Assembly (NCBI RefSeq): GCF_014898055.3
Contig: NW_026555331.1
Coordinates: 105,769,194 to 105,833,193 of the forward strand
Direction: 5' to 3'
DNA: 64,000 bases
Source: Talpa occidentalis
Lineage: Eukaryota; Chordata; Mammalia; Eulipotyphla; Talpidae
Below the pieces are notes generated by a model. That model did no database searches. It saw only the letters and a list, made by a program, of their open reading frames with translations, and was not told where the DNA came from. Positions 1-10,587 of the stretch are shown here, one piece after another (the stretch's first letter is position 1; the number at the start of each line of letters is the position of its first letter). The position numbers and the translations under genes were made by a program.

Positions 1-9
1 TTTATTAAA

Positions 10-271
10 TTTTTTTTAAGATTTATTTATTTATTTATACAAGCACTGGGTACAGTCAGAAGCGCGGGAGGGTGAGAGAATTCACCAGAGCCAGAGCGGG
101 GAGCAGAGCAGGCAGAAGGACCGAAGTACACTGCTGAGGGGAGCAGCGGGCGGCAGGAGAGGTCTGCGCGCCATGTGGGACTTTCACTGGCGGCCAGAGA
201 ACTAACTGGCGCTGCAGAGGCTGCGGGCAGCTTCTCAACCCAGCTCAACCGCTGTGCCACCTGGGAGGCCC
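10..271 (-). mobile_element. tRNA-derived SINE, young subfamily a (copy 1)
   Basis: The tRNA-like head (GGGCCTCCC read on the minus strand) ends at 271, and the (TAAA)n plus A-rich tail lies at the left, near the window edge. The body carries the subfamily a signature GTATAAATAAATAAATAAATCTT preceded by CAGTGCTTGTA. It differs from the copy at 27541 at only two sites over about 145 bases compared by eye. Such SINEs are transcribed by RNA polymerase III and mobilised by L1. Confidence 0.9.
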
Positions 272-827
272 GCTTATACTTATGTTTTAAAAAAGACTAG
301 CCTTTTGTTATTACAGATCCAGTATATTTGCATGTAAAAAGCCAGAAAATGCAGGCATGCAGCAATAAGAACAGCATATTTCCACTGCATAGACTAGATA
401 ATGGAAATATCTGTGTCCTCATCTCCATGTTAGGTTGCATGGCAAAGGTTGTAGGTGGAATTAGGTTGCTAATCAGATAAACTTGAGATGTGAGAGTCAC
501 AGGAATTATCCAGGTGTTCCCAAAGTAATCACTGGATTCCTAGAAAATGTAAATTATATCGCCAATTTGGAAAAAAAAAAAAAAAAAAGCCATTCTTAGG
601 ACTTTTTCAACGTGACAGCTCTCTTCCCTGGCTGCTTTGCCAGTCAGTCTGGTTCTGAATTTCTTATTGCACCTTACCTCTTGGGCCCAGTCTTACACTT
701 GACTGCTTATGCCTTTTATAGGCCCAAGTCTTAGCTCCCCACATAAGTTGTTAAGTGTCCTAAAACAGTGATGATTGTGCCACCTAGGTGCTCTTTACGG
801 CAATGATTGTTGGTGTTGGCTACAGGC
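272..827. other. Intergenic, no gene seen
   Basis: Apart from the A18 run, this is unique sequence without supported features. Confidence 0.6.
571..588 (+). repeat. A18 homopolymer
   Basis: Eighteen A, without a recognisable retroposon body on its left. Confidence 0.85.
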
Positions 828-1212
828 TACGGGTCTTAAACAAAAGAGATTTATTTTCTCACAATTATAGTGACTGGAAGTCCTAAATTGGGGTGTCAGC
901 AAAGTGGTTCCAGTGAGCCCTGTCTTTCCTAGCTTGTGTATTGCTGCCTTCTTGCTGTGTTTCACATGGGGGCAAAGGGAGGGGGGGAGAGAGAGAGAGA
1001 GAGAGAGAGAAGAAGAGGGAGAGAGAGGAGCACGCATACAAGCTCTTTTCTTATAAGGACACTTATCCCATCATGAGCCCCCACCACCATGACGTCACCT
1101 AAATCTATTTAGTTCCAAAAGGCTCTGTCTCCAAATACCACCTCATTGAGGGACTGGGGGCTGGTGCTTCAATATATGAATTTTGGGGTGGGAGACCCAT
1201 TAAGTCCATAGA
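828..1212 (+). mobile_element. MLT1-type LTR (MaLR) with embedded (GA)n
   Basis: The order of phrases is that of MLT1 LTRs: a TTTATTTTCTCAC start, TTCTTATAAGGACAC in the middle, CTCCAAATACCA, and a terminal CAATATATGAATTTTGGGG. The copy is strongly diverged. A (GA)n run at 988-1010 has expanded inside it. Confidence 0.75.
988..1010 (+). repeat. (GA)n microsatellite
   Basis: About 11 GA units follow a G-run inside the MLT1 LTR, with a degenerate AGA-rich extension to about 1028. Confidence 0.9.
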
Positions 1213-1239
1213 CTTGTACTTGGGGTACAAGAAAAAAAA

Positions 1240-1540
1240 ATAGCAATGCTTGAATCTCATTCCCAGAGATTCTGATTCAGTTGATCTGAAGTGGGACATG
1301 AACATCTATATTTATTTTCATTTCCCCCCGAAACCCTGTAGCCAGAGTTGAGGAGTGCTGCTGTATACTGTCCTGTTCAAGGGGAGGGCTGTGGCCCAGC
1401 AGCAGCAGCAGCACCTGGAAGTTTGTCAGAACTGCAGTCTCTGGTCCCCCCAGTCCTGTGAATCTGACTGTGTTGTAACAAAATCCCCAGATGATTCGTA
1501 AGCACCATAAAGTTAGAAAAATCCTGGTCTACAGCATCTT
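1240..1540. mobile_element. MER5-type hAT (Charlie) fragments
   Basis: Two adjacent pieces, about 1245-1350 and 1382-1540, carry MER5-like phrases: GAGATTCTGATTCAG, then CACCTGGAAGTTTGTCAGAA and CCCCAGATGATTC. Such non-autonomous hAT elements are fossil in all mammals. The exact subfamily is not assigned. The AGC triplet run at 1399-1412 is part of the second piece. Confidence 0.55.
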
Positions 1541-1544
1541 GCAT

Positions 1545-4531
1545 GGACTTGCATACAGGTATGAGACTGCTCCATCAATCAATTCCTGTTTGAATTCAAA
1601 CAGGTTTAGATTTTTTTAGCAAACGAAGTTTCAGCCTTTCTTGTTTTTGGAAGCCTGTCAAAGTGTGGATCTGGTCTACAAATAATTGCATTTTACTGTG
1701 AAGATTTTATATGTTGCCTATATATCATTGTCTTTCAGCAAACAAAAAAGCAGCAGATGTACCTAATATTCAAAATAAAATCCTAATGTTATTGAAAATA
1801 TTCTACCACTCTAGCAATTCCATCACAATGAATGATTGCTTTCTTAGCTTCAGGTGAGCTTTAAAGCTGATAATGAAATAGAATATGTACTTGTGCTCCA
1901 GCTGGAAAAAAGGGAAAGAAGTGGCACTTAGTGCAGAGTATGAATGCTATGTAACTAATCAATAATTCAGTCAACTAAGGAAAGAAAACACATGCATGCT
2001 TAAATAAATAGTAGAGTCCCTAATGCTTAAATTATCCCTATATGTGGGAAATGAGAGAGATGTTATATAAAATGCTATTGTGTAGCATAAATATTCTAGT
2101 TTTCAAAAGATTTTAATAAAATAAGCATGTTTAACACTAAAATCATTAAAAGGAGTGGTCTTCCTTGAAGGCTGTTCAGGGTCTTGTCTTCCATCAAGGT
2201 CACTGCTGTGGTCTTCAGCGTGGATGCAGCTCAATAAAGTACTGAACAGGAGAGTCTAAACAGATACTGAAAATAATGAATTTCCACTTTCCCTTTTCAG
2301 AAGAGTTCTAGATATTTTTTTAAAACTGCTAATTCAAGAAACTTTCGTGTTTTAAATATCCTCCTAATTACTATAGGTGCATTTTAAAATTCTAGCCTCA
2401 GGCATAATTTCTGCATCTGGAAATTTGTCTTCCTCATTTTTCTTTCCATCTGCAACTGATAAGTCCTCAGTTGTTAATGATGTGATTAAATGGCTTGCTC
2501 GATTGTGTCAAAATGACTTTTTGGTTTAGTTCATAGCACCCTTATGTTCTGTCCACCAAACTAAACATAAAAAAAGATGCTAATGTATGTTAAATATGCA
2601 TACATGTATACACACAGGCAAATGCAGCTTTAAAAGAAAGGAATCTTGATTGTATTTTGTATTTAAATTCCATTTTCCCAAGTGCTCAGGGTTGACATTC
2701 ATCTAATTAGCGACCTGTTTCAACCCAGCAAGTTTTTATTGGATATCTGTTGTCTGTCCAACAAAAATACTCTCTGAAACTAAAGATCTTTTACACTGGG
2801 TATACATAATTATAATTTGTATTCCAATTTTGTAAATCATTGATAAATGAATTACTACTTCATTAAAATCACTTCTAAAGGATGTATTATTTTTTTCTCA
2901 TTACCTTCCAAAATAATGCTGGAAGATAATGGTATTTCTCCCTTAAACATCATGTATAACATTTTCTTTACACTATAAAATAATGTGCAGACAGAATTGT
3001 TAAATTTGCTGTTTGCTTTTTTAGCAAAGTTTTTCTTTTTATTATTTAATGAAAAATAACAGATACACCTCTTAAAATATAATTGAAACATTAGAAATGA
3101 ATATCCAATGGAAAGCAAATCCCCATTTTTCAGAAATGTTCTGTGCACATATACACAAATATGCTTTGTATATAACTATCTTTATGTGTCATCTTATTCT
3201 TTGATTATTTTCCACAGGTGAAAGCATACCATACAATCTTCTATATCTTGGTATTTTTCATGTAAGTAATTTTGGAGAGATTTTCAGAACAGAACATGTA
3301 GCTCAACCTCATTTTTAATGCTGCAACCATGTTACAGATATGTAACAGATATGTAACAGATGCGCAGGATTATGTAAAATAGGATCTGAGAATCTTGGAA
3401 ATAAAACTGTTGGGTCCAACAATAAGCACATCTATAATTTTGATATGTAAAGTTAAATTTCCTCTTAAAAGACTTGAACCAGTAGACAGTTTCCCCAGCA
3501 GTATTTGAGAGTGTCTGTTCACCTGGATAGGCAGCCACACATCACTTTAGCAATCTTTCCTCCTTTCTCTTTTACATCATCAGGGTCTCCCCTTCGCAAC
3601 TGGACCACTTCAGTCAGAATACAAACATGCTGTTATTCCAAGGATCTTAAAAGAAAGATCTATTTATGACCCCATTTGCTCTTTCCACGGCTACCCCATT
3701 TTTCTGTTCCCTTTTGCAATGGAATTTTTAGAAAAATGATATCTACACTACCCATTTTGATTCCTTTTCTTCTGAAATCTTAGGGTTGTTCTTCACCCCA
3801 GGGTTATGTGGACACATTAGCAGAGTCTCTGGGCCAATCAGATGTGAAGGAGGGCCAGCAAGGCTTAGGTGCCAGGAGCACACTTCTACGCCATGGTGGA
3901 ATCCTTATTGCTCATGATAGTCCCAGCCATGGCTGCATAACTCAGTGGTTCCTTGGGCACCTGGGAAGATGTGGCTGTGTCTGGGAGTCCACTGTTTTTC
4001 CTCCTGCCTCCCGATGGAGATATAACCATCTCTGTGTGTTTCCACATCATTTGCCATTATAGCCAGTATATTGAACAAATGAGTCTCAGAGGATTCAATT
4101 ACAAAGCAAGCTTATTTGTATTTCTCAGTAACTTTAAAAATTCATTGCATGGGATATTTCTTTACCATCACCTGTGTGGAAACTCAGGTGGACCCCATGA
4201 GTTTTCTAGTCACTCTTAAGTAATACAAATGGATCTCTAGTCACTTCAAATCACAAAACACACTCTTATTTTAGAAAGTACATTCTCCATGTGATAATCA
4301 AAACCTTACTTAGCAGATTAACCCAAGCCAGTGAGCAGCCTTCAGTAGGGGTGAGGCTACTATCAGTTTCTTCTTTCTTTTCCCACTCAGTGCTTCTACT
4401 CTTACTACCCTGTCATGCTAATCACAGTATCTGGCCCCTCCAAGAGGGGACTTTGGAGAGGTAGAATGGAATGAGAATGGAAAAGGTCTTTCTTGAATGC
4501 TCTTATTGCGGTCAGGCTTCTTCAAGCTTGG
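1545..4531. other. Intergenic AT-rich sequence, no gene seen
   Basis: Apart from the 11-bp tandem repeat, no element could be assigned. Open frames here are short and lack coding features. Confidence 0.6.
3331..3363 (+). repeat. 11-bp tandem repeat, 3 copies
   Basis: The unit GTTACAGATAT is followed by GTAACAGATAT and GTAACAGATGC. Confidence 0.85.
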
Positions 4532-4536
4532 CATAT

Positions 4537-4963
4537 TGTAGGGACAGGATGGACACCGTGCAGGTTTTCTTTTCCAGCAGACCGGGTAAAGAAGGAGTCC
4601 TAGAGAGTCCTCGGTGCGTTTTGCAGGATTTTTATTTTATTTACCAGGCATATGGCAGGCAGGGGTGCTGGGGGGCCAGGAGGCTGGCAGGCCTCCCAGC
4701 CCCCAGCAAATCCTCACTCTATCTGGGCTCTCTGGCGTTCTTTCTGCTTCTCTTCTTTTTCTCTCAGCTTCTCTGCTCCTACTGGCATCCCCGTGACGCC
4801 ATCCTTAAAAGCCCAGTCTTAGCCCAGGTGAATCCCATCTACCTATGCCCACACCCTACTCCAGGTGCCCGCCATCAGGCGTGCATTCAGGACCGCAGGG
4901 TTCCGTCATCTATCCTAATGGCGGGAGGGCAGAAAAGCCTGACACATTTTACCTTACCCTACA
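4537..4963 (-). mobile_element. Solo LTR of an endogenous retrovirus, family A
   Basis: On the minus strand the element reads TGTAGGG...CCCTACA, a 7-base terminal inverted repeat with TG/CA ends. It is flanked by the 5-base duplication CATAT (4532-4536 and 4964-4968). Its 427 bases contain a TATA-like TTTTAAGG near 4800-4810 and an AATAAA-type signal near 4632-4642, the expected promoter and polyadenylation parts of an LTR. No internal retroviral sequence adjoins it, so it is a solo LTR left by recombination. The 5-base duplication does not settle the class. Confidence 0.82.
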
Positions 4964-5119
4964 CATATCTTTCCAAGCTAACACTCTTATTTGGGGGTTC
5001 TTCAGAGACCTAACAATAGTAGAAGATGCCGTCACTGAATAAATTTCTTGATTTCAATGGGTACTGGGGTCTGGAGGGACAGAGTCAAGTGGCAGTGCTT
5101 ACCAGCCAGGAGCATTTTC

Positions 5120-5376
5120 TTTTTTTTTTTTTTTTTTTTTTCATTAACATTCAATTTTATTTTCTCATCAATGTATTTTTTTTTTTTATTTATTTTTTTT
5201 TTTTTATAAATTTTATTGTTATATTCCCCATACAATTGCAGCCCCCCCATTCTGACCCCAATCCCTCCCCTCCCACCCCCGCCCCCCTAAAAGTGTCTCT
5301 GGTTCATAGTTTTTTGTTGATTTTGATTTTCACTTTCTTATAGTTATTCATTTTCCTGGTCCCTTATTTAAGTTTT
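5120..5376 (-). other. L1 copy 1 3' UTR with double poly(A) tail
   Basis: The 3' UTR contains the C/G-rich polypurine-polypyrimidine stretch near 5243-5287 and an AATAAA (minus strand) at 5212-5217. A first A-rich tail lies at 5176-5205. A further 34 bases (5142-5175) with their own AATAAA at 5156-5161 precede a second pure tail of 22 A (5120-5141). The arrangement is that of a short 3' transduction. Confidence 0.75.
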
Positions 5377-8300
5377 CTAGATTCCTGCTATGAGTGAGAC
5401 CATCCGGTATTTTTCTTTTTCTTTTTGGCTTATTTCGCTGAGCATGATCCCTTCCAGCGCCATCCATGTTGCTGCAAATTGCATGTGTTTATCTTTTTTG
5501 AATGCTGAGTAATATTCCATGGTATATATGTACCACATCTTCTTGATCCAGTCATCTACTTTTGGGCATTTGGGTTGTTTCCAAAGCTTAGCTATTGTAA
5601 ACAGTGCTGCTATAAACATAGGGGTGCAGGTGTTCTTTGGAATTGATGTTTCTGTGTCCTTTGGGTAAATACCTAGGAGTGGAATTGCTGGATCATATGG
5701 AAGCTCTATGTTTAGTAGGTCCAGAAATCTCCATACAGCTTTCCACAGTGGTTGGACCAGTTTGCACTCCCACCAACAGTGCAGAAGAGTTCCTTTTTCT
5801 CCACACCCTCGCCAACATTTGTTGTTGCTAGTTTTTTTAATATGTGCCATTCTCACTGGTGTAAGATGGTATCTCATGGTAGTTTTGATTTGCATTTCCC
5901 TGATGACAAGTGATGTTGAACATTTTTTCATATGCCTGTTGGCCATTTGCATTTCCTCTTCAGAGAAGTTTCTTTTAAGCTCTTCTGCCCATTTTTTGAC
6001 TGGATTATTTTCTTTGTTGTTGTTGAGTCTCATCAGCTCTTTGCAGATTTTTGTGATCAGTCCTTTATCATTAGTGTTGGGTGCAAAAATGTTCTCCCAG
6101 TTGGTGGGGTTTCTCTTTGTTTTTGTTATTGTCTCTTTTGCTGTGCAAAAGCTCTTTAATTTGATGTAGTCCCAGCTGTTTATCTTTGCCTTCACTATCA
6201 CTGCTTTGGGTGATGTGTCTGTAAAGATGTCTTTGATGTGCAAATCACGTAGTGTTTCGCCTATATTTCCTTCTATATATTTTATGGTTTCAGGTCTTAT
6301 GTCTAGTTCTTTAATCCATTTTGAGTTGATTTTTGTGTATGGTGTGAGGTGGTGGTCAAGCTTCATTCTTTTGCATGTAGCGACCCAGTTTTCCCAGCAC
6401 CATTTATTGAACAAACTTTCTTTGCTCCAATGCATATTCTTTGCTCCTTTGTCAAAGATTAGTTGACCATAAATCTGTGGGTTTATTTCTGGATTTTCTA
6501 TTCGATTCCATTGGTCTGTATGTCTGTTCTTGTTCCAATACCATGCAGTTTTGATGATTATGGCTTTGTAGTATAGTTTGAAGTCTGGGAGTCTGATGCC
6601 TCCATTCCCTTCTTTTTTTTTTCAGGAGAGCTTTGGCTATTCGGGGTTTTTGGTGATTCCATATGAATTTCATCAATAATTGTTCTATTTCTTTGAAGAA
6701 TGACATTGAAATTTTGATTGGAATAGCATTGAATCTGTATATTGCTTTTGGTAGGATGGCCATTTTAATAATGTTTATTCTTCCAATCCATGAGCAGGGG
6801 ATGTCTCTCCATTTCTTTGTGTCTTCTTCTATTTCTTTTAACAGTGTTTTATAGTTTTCTTTGTATAGGTCCTTTACCTCTTTTGTTAGATTTATTCCCA
6901 AATATTTGATTTTTTTTGTTTCAATAACAAAAGGGATGGTCTTTTTGATTTCTTCTTCTTCAGATTTATTGTTTGTGTATAGGAAGGCTACTGACTTTTG
7001 CGTGTTGATTTTGTATCCTGCCACTTTACTGAACTGATTGATGAGTTGAATTAGCTTTTCTGTGGAGTTTTTGGGGTTCTCTATGTATAATATCATATCA
7101 TCTGCAAATAGTGATAGTTTGACTTCTTCTTTTCCTATTTGGATTCCTTGGATGTCTTTCTCTTGTCTTATTGCCCTGGCTAGGACTTCCAGTATTATAT
7201 TGAAAAGCAATGGTGAGAGTGGACATCCTTGTCTTGTTCCAGATCTTAATGGAATTGCTTTCAGCTTTTCACCATTGAGAATAATACTGGCTCTTGGCTT
7301 GTCATAGATGGCCTTTATGATGTTGAGGTATGTTCCTTGTATCCCCAGAATTTCAAGGGCTTTTATCATGAATGGGTGTTGCACTTTGTCGAAAGCTTTC
7401 TCAGCATCTATTGATATTATCATATGGTTTTTATATTTCTTTTTGTTGATGTGTTGGATAACGTTGATTGATTTTCGGATGTTAAACCATCCTTGTGCCC
7501 CTGGAATGAATCCAACTTGGTCGTGGTGAATTATCTTATGGATACATTGTTGGATTCTGATAGCTAAAATTTTATTGAGGATTTTTGCATCAGTGTTCAT
7601 TAGGGAGATTGGCCTGTAGTTTTCCTTTTTTGTGTTGTCCTTGTTCGGTTTTGGTATTAGTGTAATGTTGGCTTCATAAAACGTGTTTGGTATTGTCCCT
7701 TCCTTCTCAATTTTTTGGAAGAGTTTGTGAAGGATAGGCACTAATTCGTCTCTGAATGTTTGGTAGAATTCATTTGTAAATCCATCAGGTCCTGGGCTTT
7801 TGTTTTTGGGGAGGTTTTTTATTACTATTTCAATTTCGCTAATTGTAATTGGTCTGTTTAGGTGTTCTATTTCTTCTTTATCTAGCTTTGGGTGATTGTA
7901 GAGTTGTAGGAATTTGTCCATCTCCTCTAGATTGTTAAACTTGTTTCCATATAACTGTTCATAGTAGTTACTGATTATTCTTTTGATTTCTGCTGTGTCC
8001 GTTGTGATTTCTCCTCTTTCATTGATGATCCTGTTTATTTGTGCTTTCTCCCTTTTTTCCTTTGTGAGCCTGGCTAGGGGTTTGTCTATTTTATTGATTT
8101 TTTCAAAAAACCAGCTCTTGGTTTCATTGATCTTTTGGATTTTTTTTTAGTTTCAATTTCATTTATTTCTGCTTTGGTTTTTATTATTTCTTTTCTTCTA
8201 CTGGTTTTGGGGTTTTTTTGTTGTTCTTTTTCTAGATCTTTGAGCTTCGAGATGAGGTTGTTTCTTTGCGTTCTTTCTTGTTTCTTGATGTGAGCTTCTA

Positions 8301-9203
8301 TTGCTATATATTTTCCTCTTATTACTGCTTTTGCTGCATCCCATACATTTAGGATATTAGTGTCCTCCTTGTCGTTCAATTCAAAAAATTTTTTAATTTC
8401 TTCTTTGATCTCCTCATTAGTCCAATGGTCTTCCAGTAGTGTGGTTTTTAATCTCCATGAGGTAGGAAGGTTCCTTGCCTTCTTTTTATGATTTATTTCT
8501 AGTTTGATGCCTTCATGGTCAGAAAAGATGGTTGATATGATTTCAATCTTGGTGTATCTGTTGATGTTTGTCTTGTGCCCCAGTATGTGATCGATCCTGG
8601 AGAATGATCCGTGTGCGCTTGAGAAAAATGTGTACTCCGTTTTTTTGGGGTTTAGTGTTCTATAGATGTCTGTTAAGCCTAATTGCTCTAGGTCCTTATT
8701 TAGAGCTTTGGTTTCTTTACTTATTTTTTGTCTTGTTGATCTATCCATTGTTGATAGTGGTGTGTTGAAGTCTCCCACTACGTATGTGTTTTCTCTGATG
8801 TCTGTTTTCAGAGAGGACAACAGTTGTCTGATATATTTTGGTGCTCCTTCGTTTGGTGAGTATATGTTAATGAGTGTTATTTCTTTTGAAGTATTGTCCC
8901 CTTGATCATAATGTAGTGACCATTGGGGTCTCTTTTTATCTTTTTGAGTTTGAAATCTGTTTTATCTGATATAAGTATAGCTGTTCCTGCTTTCTTTTTT
9001 GGTCCATTTGCTTGTAGGATTGTTTTCCATCCTTTAACTTTGAGCCTATTTTTATCTTTTGTAGCTAAATGTGTTTCCTGGAGACAGCAAAAGGTTGGGT
9101 TTTGTTTCTTAATCCAGGCTGCAACTCTGTGTCTTTTTATTGAAGAGTTTAGTCCATTTACATTTAGAGTTAATATTGATATGTTAACATCTGTATTTGC
9201 CAT
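5377..9203 (-). pseudogene. L1 ORF2 (endonuclease-reverse transcriptase), three frameshifts
   Basis: ORF2 encodes the endonuclease and reverse transcriptase that perform target-primed reverse transcription. It starts with an ATG at 9203, followed by an APE-like endonuclease region (9203 to about 8500). The reverse transcriptase follows, with SPGPDGF near 7795 and the FADD catalytic motif near 7096-7110. The C-terminal Cys-rich segment ([18 protein letters not shown]) lies near 5780. The span is 3827 bases, one base short of 1276 codons, so the net change from an intact frame is -1. Breaks: a missing base in the short run at 8884-8887, a missing base in the T-run at 8140-8148 and an extra T in the run at 6613-6622. 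The last two are confirmed by comparison with copy 2. No nonsense substitution was noticed. Confidence 0.93.
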
Positions 9204-9282
9204 TGTGTTTGTCTTTCCTTTGATTTTATTTATTTATTCTTTTAATAACTTTTTTTTTTTTTTTTTTGGCCTTCTTTCATTG

Positions 9283-10395
9283 TTATTCGTCCCTCTGAGG
9301 TTCTGGCTTTAGGACTCCTTGTAGTATTTTTTGGAGTGGGGGTTTAGTTGCAATGAAATTCCGGAGTTTCTGTTTGTCTGGGAAGGTCCATATTCTTTCT
9401 TCAAAGAGGAAGGAGAGCTTTGCGGGATAGAGTATTCTTGGTTGGCATCTGTTTTCTTGGAGTCTGTTGACTATGTCCCTCCACTCTCTCCTTGCCCGTA
9501 GTGTTTCTTCGGAGAAGTCTGATGTCAGCCTGATTGGTTTTCCTTTGAATGTTATCTGTTTCTTCCCTCTTGCCAGCTTCATTATTTTTTCCTTGTCCTG
9601 GATTCTTGGGAGCTTTACTATTATGTGTCTTGCTGTATTTTTCCTTTCGTCGTGGAAGTTTGGTGTTCTTCTTGCTTCTTGTATATCAATTTTCAGCTCC
9701 TTCTTCACATTTGGGAAGTTCTCTTCAATTATCTCTTTGAATATTTTCTCTGTTCCTACATCTCTCTCCTCTCCTTCTGGTATTCCTATAACTCTTATAT
9801 TTCCTTTCCTCATGGAGTCAGATAGTTCCCGAAGTCTTTCTTCGTTCTTTTTCCTTCGTACTTCTCTTTCCTTTTCTGTTTTGGTTCTTTTTATTTCTGT
9901 GTCTTCAAGATTACTTATTCGTTCTTCCATTTCATCTATTCTGCTTTCATTGCTTTTCCCAGAATTCTTTAGTTCTTCCATTAATTCTTTGATCTCCTGC
10001 ATTTCTTTTACTTCCCTCTTTAGGGACTCAATTTCTTTCTTCTGACCATTGTTTTCCCTCTCTAAGGACTCAATTGCATTCTTCTGATCGTTGATTATTT
10101 TTCCCTTATCATTGTTTTCCTTTATGACTTCTGTCAGTTTTTTAATCACGGCAATTTTAAATTCTCTTTCTGGAAGGCTCAGAAATTCTTCCAAGTTATT
10201 GTCTTTGCAATCTGGGGGCTGGCTTTCTTTTTGTGGTGTGCTTTTTCTCTGGAGAGTTGCTAGGTTGCGTGTGGTTCTTCTCCTCCCTACTGTCTGTTTT
10301 CTAATTTGCCGTATGCGTTGGGACACTGTGTTGTTGGGACTGGCCGGCATCTTGGGTGGGCTTCTCTGTTCCCCTCTGGTTCTTCCAGGAGTCAT
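9283..10395 (-). CDS. L1 ORF1 protein (RNA-binding chaperone), intact
   Basis: This is an uninterrupted frame of 370 residues on the minus strand. ORF1p binds L1 RNA as a trimer and forms the ribonucleoprotein needed for retrotransposition. Visible parts are a basic, Pro-rich N-terminus (residues 1-60); a Lys/Glu-rich coiled coil with heptad spacing (about 75-195, with repeated EIESLKRE-like segments); an RRM-like domain starting near NIRVIGIPEGEE (about 205); and a C-terminal domain with ARRTPN and the basic RAR/RREW region (about 245-340). The length is normal for the family, and start and stop are as expected. No defect is visible, although the function of this copy is untested. Confidence 0.93.
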   Translation of the reverse strand: MTPGRTRGEQRSPPKMPASPNNTVSQRIRQIRKQTVGRRRTTRNLATLQRKSTPQKESQPPDCKDNNLEEFLSLPEREFKIAVIKKLTEVIKENNDKGKIINDQKNAIESLERENNGQKKEIESLKREVKEMQEIKELMEELKNSGKSNESRIDEMEERISNLEDTEIKRTKTEKEREVRRKKNEERLRELSDSMRKGNIRVIGIPEGEERDVGTEKIFKEIIEENFPNVKKELKIDIQEARRTPNFHDERKNTARHIIVKLPRIQDKEKIMKLARGKKQITFKGKPIRLTSDFSEETLRARREWRDIVNRLQENRCQPRILYPAKLSFLFEERIWTFPDKQKLRNFIATKPPLQKILQGVLKPEPQRDE

Positions 10396-10573
10396 CTGTC
10401 AGTTTCAAGCAGCCTTTAATGGAGAAAGGTCCCTGTTCTAAAATGCCGATGTGGGGACACACTCCCCTGTGCGCCTGGTCTGCCCCGGCGGTGGGTTCCT
10501 GCTCCCCTCTGGGCTTGGACTGCAGGCCAGAGGGGGTCTGGCGTGGGCGAACTTCCCCCGCTCACCTCTGGCT
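10396..10573 (-). promoter_or_regulatory. L1 copy 1 5' UTR (residual promoter region)
   Basis: About 180 bases precede ORF1 and end exactly at the target-site duplication. The stretch is much more GC-rich than its surroundings and contains several CpGs, as L1 promoters do. Its short length suggests that part of the promoter is missing, so autonomous transcription is doubtful. Confidence 0.6.
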
Positions 10574-10587
10574 CCAGGAGCATTTTC

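Larger units (their letters stand above)
5120..10573 (-). mobile_element. Nearly full-length L1 retrotransposon, copy 1
   Basis: This 5.45 kb LINE-1 on the minus strand is flanked by a perfect 14-base target-site duplication, CCAGGAGCATTTTC, at 5106-5119 and 10574-10587. Read on the minus strand it has about 180 bases of GC-rich 5' UTR, intact ORF1, a spacer, ORF2 broken by three single-base indels, a 3' UTR and two poly(A) tracts. The 5' UTR is shorter than in most full-length mammalian L1s, so the copy is probably truncated within it. It is very similar to copy 2 at 17.8-21.0 kb, which implies recent activity of the family. Confidence 0.96.

Noticed and set aside
4471..5013. 180-codon plus-strand frame
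   Set aside because: It runs straight through the solo LTR, against its orientation and across both boundaries, and has no recognisable domain.
5026..5343. 105-codon frame rich in Phe and Ile
   Set aside because: It is produced by the poly(T) tracts at the L1 3' end.
9467..10045. 192-codon plus-strand open frame rich in Ser, Phe and Leu
   Set aside because: It is the antisense shadow of the coiled-coil part of L1 ORF1. The same applies to the plus-strand frames at 5708-6169, 8923-9312, 18431-18823 and similar ones over both L1 copies.
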